Assembly: GCA_021296015.1 (NCBI GenBank)
Contig: JAGWBG010000100.1
Coordinates: forward strand, 1-6,062
Source: Dehalococcoidia bacterium
Lineage (GTDB): Bacteria; Chloroflexota; Dehalococcoidia; Lucifugimonadales; JAGWBF01
DNA length: 6,062 nucleotides
Direction of reading: 5' to 3'
Shown here: one piece after another, positions 1 to 4,691 of the stretch
Layout of the letters: every line of letters starts with the position of its first letter
Numbering within the stretch: position 1 is the first letter of the stretch
The notes under the pieces: generated by a model
What the model saw: only the letters and a program-made list of their open reading frames with translations
What the model was told of the DNA's origin: nothing
The model's database searches: none
Program-made: the position numbers and the translations under genes

Positions 1-1
1 G

Positions 2-928
2 ATAGAAGTCCTCCACTCTTTGCAGACCACGCCCCAGGAGAGGGACTGCCTCCTTTCCGCCCCCAAAGAACATGTGGATCCTGCTGAGGTTGTCCTGTAC
101 CTGGGCTGTAATGTGATGAGGAATGCCCACCTTGTGCGAACGGCGGTAGATGTATTCAAGCTGCTGGACGTGGACTTTGTAACCGTGGGCGGCGGTTCCT
201 ATTGCTGCGGTATCCAGCATTTCCAGAATGGAGACGCCGAGTCTGCCAACGCCATGGCCAAATCTACGGTGAAAAACTTCCAGAAGTTCCAGCCGGAGCA
301 GGTGGTGATGTGGTGTCCGTCGTGCATCTACTTTTATGACGAGGTCATGGAGATGCGGGAGGACTTCTCTTTTCAACACGTCACCCAATTTTTGGTGGAG
401 AACCTGCACAAGCTGAGCTTCCGGCAACAGGTAGAGCAAAAAGTGGCCCTCCACTACCACACCGGGCGTCCCCAGTCCGATGAGGAAGCGCGCTGCGCTA
501 TGAAGCTCCTGTCAATGGTCCCAGGTGTGGAGCTAATAGATGTGGGCACCGACCCCCGGCTGGGGCGTCATTGCACGGGACGTGTACGGGAGCAGGTGGG
601 GACTCAGGAATGGGACGACATGGTTGCCGATTCCTTCCGGCGGGCGGTCGAAGCCGGGGTGGATACCTATGCCACCCTGTATCACGGGTGCCACCGCATC
701 CTGTGTGGCCATGAGCAGGACTACCCCCTCAAGGTGGAGCACTATCTCACCGTGGTGGGTAGAGCGCTGGGAATAGAGCATGAGGACCTTTTCAAGAAGT
801 ATGCTATGATGGGCGACGCCGAGGCTATATTTGCTGAGACAAGCCCCTGTGCTCAGGCCAGCGGGGTAACAGCTGAAGAGGCTCAGACCTTAATCCAAAA
901 GAACTTCGTGGAGAAGAAAGTATTTTAG
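2..928 (+). CDS. Two-domain cysteine-rich (CCG, HdrB/GlpC-like) Fe-S protein, 5' partial
   Basis: The frame is open to the left edge of the window (I-E-V-L-H-S before the TTG at 20), and no ribosome binding site precedes that TTG, so the true start is probably outside. Residue numbers count from the TTG. The first CCG domain is canonical: C30, then C62-C63-G64, then C99-P-S-C102, the spacing used by HdrB/GlpC/LutA-type proteins to bind an unusual [4Fe-4S] cluster or carry redox thiols. The second domain (about residues 142-250) keeps the fold signature but is altered: the usual HDPCH is H-Y-H-T-G, CCG is H-C-T-G, and CxxC is C-H-R-I-L-C. Such proteins normally pass electrons to or from disulfides, quinones or partner flavoproteins in the cytoplasm. 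The gene ends in TAG 25 bases before the selenoprotein gene, so the two are likely co-transcribed. The family is clear; the exact partner and substrate are not. Confidence 0.85.
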   Translation: MEVLHSLQTTPQERDCLLSAPKEHVDPAEVVLYLGCNVMRNAHLVRTAVDVFKLLDVDFVTVGGGSYCCGIQHFQNGDAESANAMAKSTVKNFQKFQPEQVVMWCPSCIYFYDEVMEMREDFSFQHVTQFLVENLHKLSFRQQVEQKVALHYHTGRPQSDEEARCAMKLLSMVPGVELIDVGTDPRLGRHCTGRVREQVGTQEWDDMVADSFRRAVEAGVDTYATLYHGCHRILCGHEQDYPLKVEHYLTVVGRALGIEHEDLFKKYAMMGDAEAIFAETSPCAQASGVTAEEAQTLIQKNFVEKKVF

Positions 929-941
929 CTGCGTTCTTGAC

Positions 942-949
942 GGGAGGTG
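942..949 (+). promoter_or_regulatory. Ribosome binding site deciding the selenoprotein start
   Basis: GGGAGGTG lies just upstream of the ATG at 954, with six bases between GGAGG and the ATG. It is the strongest Shine-Dalgarno sequence in the left operon. The in-frame ATG at 1032, which an ordinary gene caller would choose, has no comparable site. This argues that translation begins before the in-frame TGA at 1005. Confidence 0.85.
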
Positions 950-953
950 ACAC

Positions 954-1232
954 ATGGCAGAGAACAACGGTAATCTTGAGATAGAAATACTCTATTGCCA
1001 CCATTGAGGCCACGCACTGAGAGCTGTCTGGATGGCAGGTGAGGCACTGAACCGGGTGGGCGACCATATAAGCTCCTTCAAGCTCATACCCGGTGGACAT
1101 GGCAAGTTCGACATACGCATTAATGGCGAGCTGGTGGCGGAGCATCGCCACGAGCCCAACGCCCATATCTTTCCGGACCTTCAGGACTTGCTGAAGGCAG
1201 TTAATGAGAGGGTGGGTGAAACAGTATCATAG
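954..1232 (+). CDS. SelW/SelT/SelH (Rdx) family selenoprotein with in-frame TGA = Sec
   Basis: Reading from the ATG at 954 gives 92 residues if the TGA at 1005-1007 (codon 18) is decoded as selenocysteine; the stop is TAG at 1230-1232. The N-terminus has the Rdx pattern: a short beta strand (E-I-E-I-L-Y) leads into C15-H-H-U18, followed by G-H-A-L-R-A. Next come the family's W-M-A-G-E-A-L helix, the strand and turn F-K-L-I-P-G-G-H-G-K-F-D-I, and a C-terminal helix after F-P-D-L. Rdx proteins are small thioredoxin-fold oxidoreductases whose CxxC or CxxU motif handles thiol/selenol redox, probably with glutathione or thioredoxin-like partners. Length matches the family (about 80-100 residues). 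The fragment starting at the ATG at 1032 would lack the redox motif. The gene follows the Fe-S protein by 25 bases and precedes the VOC gene by 13. I am sure of the family; Sec decoding also requires selABCD elsewhere in the genome, which cannot be seen here. Confidence 0.92.
1005..1007 (+). other. In-frame TGA, proposed selenocysteine codon
   Basis: This TGA replaces the second cysteine of the CxxC motif in the Rdx protein (C15-H-H-U18). Homology runs continuously on both sides in the same frame. This is the position where Sec occurs in SelW-like proteins. A nonsense mutation would be unlikely to fall exactly on this codon. Confidence 0.9.
1015..1041 (+). promoter_or_regulatory. Candidate bacterial SECIS hairpin
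   Basis: CTGTC (1024-1028) pairs with GGCAG (1034-1038), with one G-U pair, and closes a five-base loop TGGAT. CAC (1015-1017) can pair with GTG (1039-1041) to make a lower stem, leaving a one-sided bulge of six bases (1018-1023). The first loop G (1030) is 22 bases past the TGA. Bacterial SECIS elements lie inside the coding region just after the UGA, with a G in the first two loop positions at about 16-37 bases, so position and loop fit. The stem is short and was found by hand, not by energy calculation. Confidence 0.6.
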
Positions 1233-1245
1233 CTGAGGAGTAGTC

Positions 1246-1677
1246 ATGGCGAGAATCAAGCACATTGCTTTGTCAACCGAGGACCCGGCAAAGACCGCCG
1301 ATTTCTACAAGGAGGTCTTCGGACTGAAGGAGCTACGCCGGAGCCCAGCCGACTCCGGGGCGGATGGCGTCTGGCTCACGGACGGCTACATATACTTCGC
1401 AGTCCTCAAGCACGGGAGCGAAGAGGCACCTAACCTGGGAGAGGGGCCGTCAACCGTCGTCGGCATTCACCACATCGGGTTCTACGTGGACGACCTTGAG
1501 GAGGCGTGCAGTACCATAGAGGGTGCAAACGCTACGGAATGTGAATGCAGCACCGCCGCCAACCGCAAGTACAAAGGCCCCGACGGTCTTATGATTGACC
1601 TTCGTGCCAGGGGGTGGGACGAGCGGATCAAAGCAAAGACCCAGTTGTTCTATTTGTCCCCTGTCCCCCCGGATTAA
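1246..1677 (+). CDS. VOC superfamily protein (glyoxalase/bleomycin resistance/dioxygenase fold)
   Basis: This 143-residue protein has two beta-alpha-beta-beta-beta units typical of a single VOC chain. The first begins I-K-H-I-A-L-S (H6) and continues T-A-D-F-Y-K-E-V-F-G-L, a classic opening of the fold. The second begins V-G-I-H-H-I-G-F-Y-V-D-D-L (H75/H76) and ends G-P-D-G-L-M-I-D-L, where D118 stands in the position usually held by the third metal ligand, most often Glu. The visible ligands suggest a divalent-metal enzyme such as an isomerase, epimerase, lyase or ring-cleaving dioxygenase, but the reaction cannot be told from sequence. GAGGAG at 1235-1240 is five bases before the ATG. It is the last gene of the plus-strand operon, 13 bases after the selenoprotein stop, and ends in TAA. 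The fold is secure; the substrate is unknown. Confidence 0.85.
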   Translation: MARIKHIALSTEDPAKTADFYKEVFGLKELRRSPADSGADGVWLTDGYIYFAVLKHGSEEAPNLGEGPSTVVGIHHIGFYVDDLEEACSTIEGANATECECSTAANRKYKGPDGLMIDLRARGWDERIKAKTQLFYLSPVPPD

Positions 1678-1713
1678 TCCCATAGCCGAGACTCCCAAAC
1701 GCTCCTGAGAATC

Positions 1714-1740
1714 GAGGCAGGGCTAATTAGCTCCTGCCTC
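1714..1740. terminator. Inverted repeat between convergent operons, possible bidirectional terminator
   Basis: GAGGCAGG (1714-1721) is perfectly repeated inverted as CCTGCCTC (1733-1740). The stem extends inward through GCT (1722-1724) pairing with AGC (1729-1731), with T1732 bulged, and closes on an AATT loop. It lies where the plus-strand operon (stop 1677) meets the minus-strand hydrolase gene and includes that gene's last codons and TAG stop (1725-1723). Neither strand has a clear T tract after the stem, so it may act with Rho, as an RNA-end stabiliser, or as a weak terminator. Confidence 0.5.
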
Positions 1741-2544
1741 AACCTCTGCCAGGAACTCAAGCACCCGACTGACGTACTTGTCCGGTGCTTCAGAGTGGGG
1801 CGGGACCTCTGCCCATCTGGAGTTTGGGATAAGCCGATGTACCGCCTCCGCCACCTCGCGTGGGTGGACGTCATCGTGTCCCGGCATGACCAGGGTCGGT
1901 GTCCGGATGCCCTTGAGCATCTCCTTGGTCATGCCAAGGCTCACGTAGGGACCGTCAAAGAGGGCGCGGATAGTGTCACGCATGACCTGCCCAAAGTCCT
2001 CGGGCGCCATGGATTCCAAAGTACGTCTGAACTCAGGGTCGTATTGGACCTGATCGGGAACAAATGGAGCACACCGGTCACTTCGGTCAAGGGCAGCAAC
2101 TACTGCTTTCATACCCTGATTGGCGGCCATGTCCAGGCTTCTGAATAGCTTCGTTCCAAGGTAGGAGTTACACATAATGCCACCGGCGATATTTGATGGG
2201 AATATCGCCCGAACCCTATTGGGATAACGGGCAGCGCACCCCATCGAGATGCCCGGGGCAAAGGAGCCGCCACCCAGGTATGCTTGCTCTATGTCTAGAG
2301 CATCCATCAGACCCACCAGGTCCTGACACACCATGTCCCAGGTCTGCACCACAATTGGGCTTCTGGACTGGCCGCCAAAGCGCCGGTCATAGGAAATGAC
2401 CCGGTGCTCTTGGGAAAGTCCTTCCATCACCGGTCGGTAGCCCTCCAGAAGGCCGTTAAGGCCCCCCGCCGACAGGATAATGGGAGGCCCACTGCCGGTC
2501 TCTTCATAGTAAATTTCTGCGCCGTTTACCTTGGCTCTAGGCAT
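1723..2544 (-). CDS. Alpha/beta hydrolase
   Basis: This 273-residue protein has a complete alpha/beta hydrolase fold. The N-terminal strand pair (G-A-E-I-Y-Y-E-E-T-G-S-G-P-P-I-I-L) leads to an oxyanion-side loop S-A-G-G-L-N. V-I-S-Y-D-R-R-F-G-G-Q-S is the usual segment before the nucleophile elbow. The elbow is G-G-S94-F-A-P-G, with Ala at the place often held by Gly. The catalytic acid is D224 or D225 in P-G-H-D-D-V-H-P, and the histidine is H250 in P-P-H-S-E-A-P. The family includes esterases, C-C bond hydrolases, haloperoxidase-like and dehalogenase-like enzymes; with Ser as nucleophile an esterase, lactonase or C-C hydrolase role is more likely than dehalogenation. The start ATG follows GAAGGAGGT with a six-base spacer. 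It lies 25 bases after nudC and is the last gene of the minus-strand operon. No signal peptide is seen. Confidence 0.88.
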   Translation of the reverse strand: MPRAKVNGAEIYYEETGSGPPIILSAGGLNGLLEGYRPVMEGLSQEHRVISYDRRFGGQSRSPIVVQTWDMVCQDLVGLMDALDIEQAYLGGGSFAPGISMGCAARYPNRVRAIFPSNIAGGIMCNSYLGTKLFRSLDMAANQGMKAVVAALDRSDRCAPFVPDQVQYDPEFRRTLESMAPEDFGQVMRDTIRALFDGPYVSLGMTKEMLKGIRTPTLVMPGHDDVHPREVAEAVHRLIPNSRWAEVPPHSEAPDKYVSRVLEFLAEVEAGAN

Positions 2545-3145
2545 AGCTCTACCTCCTTCTGCCTATTGGCTATCTATCTGGAATTGCCCAAGCTTTGATT
2601 AGATGATGGGCAATGGCTATGGGGCCGGGAACCATCAGGTTGTCACTCTTCCCCTCCAGTGCCAGGAGGGTTTCCTCACGGTGAAACCACCTCACGCTCG
2701 CCATCTCTTCGGTGTCCATTGATATTTCCGTGGTCGCCGCATCGGCAAGGCAGCCAATCATAAGGGACGATGGGAAGGGCCAGGGCTGGGAAGAATGATA
2801 CCGGACATTCTTTACCTTGATTCCGGCTTCCTCCATCACCTCTCTGGCCACCGCCTCCTCGATTGATTCCCCCTGGTCCATGAAACCCGCCAGGGCGGAA
2901 TACATGTTCATCCTGGACAGCCGACCACGGGACTGACCCAGCAGGCAATAGTCATTGTCGGACACCACAGTGATTACCACGGGGTCGGTGCGGGGGAAAT
3001 GTTCCGTATCACAATTGGTACAATATCTTACCTGTCCACCACGCCTCACCAGCGTTTCGTGCCCGCATTTTGAGCAAAACCCGTGAGTATTGTGCCAGTT
3101 GATTTGTGCCCTCGCCTGTGCAACGATTCCAGATTCCGACCGATT

Positions 3146-3170
3146 TACCAGGTCTGTCACAGACCTGGCA
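3146..3170 (-). repeat. Strong perfect hairpin inside nudC, downstream of the in-frame TAG
   Basis: On the minus strand CCAGGTCTG (3168-3160) pairs perfectly with CAGACCTGG (3156-3148) around a three-base TGA loop. One G-U and one U-A pair extend the stem to 11 pairs (3170-3160 with 3156-3146). It begins 34 bases after the interrupting TAG and covers the GTG at 3160-3158 that could restart translation. The bases also encode the conserved R-S-V-T-D-L segment, so the palindrome may be incidental. Confidence 0.7.
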
Positions 3171-3202
3171 TCCTCAAATTTCCAATTCCCGCTCTCATTG
3201 AA

Positions 3203-3205
3203 CTA
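3203..3205 (-). other. In-frame amber codon interrupting nudC
   Basis: The TAG follows T-Q-A-V-Q and is followed in the same frame by F-N-E-S-G-N-W-K-F-E-D-A-R-S-V-T-D-L-V, so there is no frameshift. Several sense codons, including CAG, TGG and AAG, are one base away. TAG also ends the genes at 928, 1232, 1723, 2570 and 4692, so it is a normal stop in this genome. Confidence 0.85.
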
Positions 3206-3569
3206 CTGGACGGCCTGGGTGTTTTGAGACACATCTATGGCAAAATGGGCCACGCCATCCGATAGGCCCAGAAAAATTGCGCCGGTATTAACTCCCAACC
3301 GCCCCAGATCATCCTGGTTCAGCCACCCCAGGCCATGTTGTGGGCCTTCGGATATAAGGACGTTCAGGTCCTGCATGGGTAGGAACCTGCTCCGTGGGTC
3401 CTTAGCCCTGTCACTAATCCACCCTTCATCACGGCGCTCACGGTCACCCCTGTCCAGAGGGTTGCCGGAATATATATGTGATACGTTTGAAATACTTGGT
3501 TGCTCGTTGCTCATAGCCCTCTCCTCAAGGAGATATGCCGCCTTCCTTGCCCTGACTCCAGCGCCAACC

Positions 3570-4181
3570 TTAGCTCTGTAACGCGGCTATAACACGTTGG
3601 TCTTGCTTCTCCGCAAGCCTGATTAACTGGCGCTCCGGCACGCTCGATTGGAACGACCTCCACACTACAGAGGCAATCACTACCTCTCTTAGGAAACTAA
3701 GGCTGATCAAGTCAACGATGACAGGCATATCGAATGCGGTGCCTGAAGCGTTCACGTGCAGGGCAAAAGTACCATCACCCGTCTTCGGACGCACAAGCTC
3801 CTCCAACTCGATGAGGTTACTATACTGTGCGGAATATCGCCTCCTCAGGTTGTCTTCAAGACCCGCTCGCATGGCCCAGAAGGCTGCCTGCGCTCCTTCC
3901 TCGGTGCGGAAAATTGCCGCCGATGATTGTATCAGATCGCCCAACATGTCCGTTTCGTCCGTTTCAAAGGTCGTCTCGAATCCCCCGTACCTTCCCCAGT
4001 ATTCAAAGCTCTTGATCCATTTGTCCCGGTCCGACCAGGCTCTTGAAGCAGATATGTTGTCCCAGGGTTCCTCTTCATAAAGGGAGAACCCTTGTGGGAG
4101 ATCGGTTCTTGCAAGGACCATCTCCTTAGGATCGGGGGTCCCGGGAATTCGGTCTCGTGACTCCACTGCTTGTTCCCCCAC
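3570..4181 (-). CDS. Unrecognised 203-residue protein, hypothetical
   Basis: I do not recognise this family. The protein is soluble in appearance, acidic near the start and rich in aromatic residues at 35-72 (P-W-D-N, A-W-S-D-R-D-K-W, F-E-Y-W-G-R-Y-G-G-F). A helical stretch follows (T-E-E-G-A-Q-A-A-F-W-A-M-R-A-G-L, from 92), then a more hydrophobic segment with V-I-V-D-L-I-S-L-S-F-L at about 154-164 and R-E-V-V-I-A-S-V-V-W, and a charged C-terminal helix. There is no signal peptide, lipobox or clear membrane span. The start is uncertain: GTG 4181 is the longest choice, an in-frame TAA lies eight codons upstream, and GTG 4166 has a GGGGG run eight bases before it. It sits 76 bases after the RAM gene and 55 bases before nudC, on the same strand, so it is probably in the same operon. 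It could be the mature part of a secreted protein that has lost its leader. It ends in TAA. Confidence 0.65.
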   Translation of the reverse strand: MGEQAVESRDRIPGTPDPKEMVLARTDLPQGFSLYEEEPWDNISASRAWSDRDKWIKSFEYWGRYGGFETTFETDETDMLGDLIQSSAAIFRTEEGAQAAFWAMRAGLEDNLRRRYSAQYSNLIELEELVRPKTGDGTFALHVNASGTAFDMPVIVDLISLSFLREVVIASVVWRSFQSSVPERQLIRLAEKQDQRVIAALQS

Positions 4182-4257
4182 GTGACGGCCTTTAATGCCG
4201 GGTTAAGGATCGTATTATGATGTTCGAGCCTCAGGATGATCGAGATGATGGGCCGTA

Positions 4258-4494
4258 TCAAGTCCCAATTGCCACGCAAGTGACCGTCCGCATTACTCCG
4301 CTGAGGGCATGAATCCGTTGCTCTACCAGACGGCCCACGGCGTTTATGTCTTCAGCCTCTATCACGACGATAACATCGTAGGGCCCCGTCACCAGGTCAG
4401 CCGATTGTATGCCGTTAACACCCTTGAGCGTGTTGGCAATTTCCCTCGTTTTTCCCACAGATGTTTCTATGAAGATAAATGCTTTAGTTGACAT
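4258..4494 (-). CDS. Stand-alone Lrp/AsnC ligand-binding (RAM) domain protein
   Basis: The 78-residue product is a single RAM domain: A-F-I-F-I-E-T-S-V-G-K-T, then a helix (E-I-A-N-T-L), G-V-N-G-I-Q-S-A-D-L-V-T-G-P-Y-D-V-I-V-V-I-E-A-E-D, a second helix, and G-V-M-R-T-V-T-C-V-A-I at the end. T-G-P-Y-D is the conserved turn that helps form the small-molecule site between subunits. No helix-turn-helix is present, so it cannot bind DNA as Lrp does; such proteins usually form dimers or rings that sense amino acids or related ligands, or modulate partners. I chose ATG 4494 over GTG 4530 because GAGGGG (4506-4501) lies six bases before it and the domain begins right there. The stop is TGA, the only TGA stop in the window. 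It follows the monooxygenase gene by about 200 bases. Confidence 0.85.
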   Translation of the reverse strand: MSTKAFIFIETSVGKTREIANTLKGVNGIQSADLVTGPYDVIVVIEAEDINAVGRLVEQRIHALSGVMRTVTCVAIGT

Positions 4495-4589
4495 AACAGA
4501 CCCCTCTATTGATAAAGATTCATCCCCCACGTATGAGTCACCTGTGCCGGATAATGCCTATGTCAAGGGGGATGCTCCATAGCAGACCG

Positions 4590-4608
4590 GCTGCCCTCAG
4601 AAGGCAGC
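4590..4608. repeat. Short hairpin between the monooxygenase and RAM genes
   Basis: GCTGCC (4590-4595) and GGCAGC (4603-4608) form a perfect 6-bp stem around a seven-base loop. It lies about 85-100 bases past the monooxygenase stop on the minus strand. There is no T tract after it on that strand; the plus strand has only TTT. It could be a weak pause or RNA-processing site between the two genes. Confidence 0.35.
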
Positions 4609-4691
4609 TTTACCGGAAGGTCGTCCATCCTGCGGCGGATTACCTCGCTTCCCAATTCTCTGCTACGGGTGTTGTGGCAAGCTTAAGGAAG

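Larger units (their letters stand above)
2570..3514 (-). pseudogene. nudC: nudC-type NAD(H) pyrophosphatase interrupted by an in-frame TAG
   Basis: The frame from ATG 3514 (preceded by GAGGAG, six-base gap) codes for a NudC N-terminal domain, meets TAG at codon 104 (3205-3203), and continues unchanged to TAG at 2572-2570, 314 codons in all. The parts fit a full NudC: N-terminal domain with L-D-R and I-F-L-G-L-S-D-G-V-A-H-F-A-I-D; a linker; a zinc ribbon C147-S-K-C150 and C165-T-N-C168; P-R-T-D-P-V-V-I; the Nudix box from G210 to I232 (G-x5-E-x7-R-E-V-x-E-E-x-G-I); and the NudC signature S-Q-P-W-P-F-P at 242-248. NudC hydrolyses NADH/NAD+ to NMN(H) and AMP and removes NAD caps from RNA. The only lesion is the TAG, in the variable linker. 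A second product could start at GTG 3160 and would hold both the zinc ribbon and the catalytic domain. Nonsense mutation, base-call error, split translation and readthrough all remain possible. Confidence 0.85.

Noticed and set aside
825..1166. A 113-codon minus-strand open frame
   Set aside because: It overlaps the end of the Fe-S gene and most of the selenoprotein gene on the other strand and resembles nothing known.
1032..1232. A 66-residue gene starting at ATG 1032
   Set aside because: It lacks a ribosome binding site and the Rdx active site; the ATG is the internal Met of the W-M-A-G-E helix of the longer selenoprotein, whose start at 954 has a strong site.
3203..3205. Pyrrolysine at the nudC TAG
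   Set aside because: TAG is the normal stop of five neighbouring genes, NudC has no known Pyl-containing members, and the codon lies in a variable linker, not an active site.
4538..4566. Perfect TTGACA (minus strand, 4566-4561) as a promoter for the RAM gene
   Set aside because: No TATAAT-like sequence is present at 15-18 bases; the hexamer alone is weak evidence.
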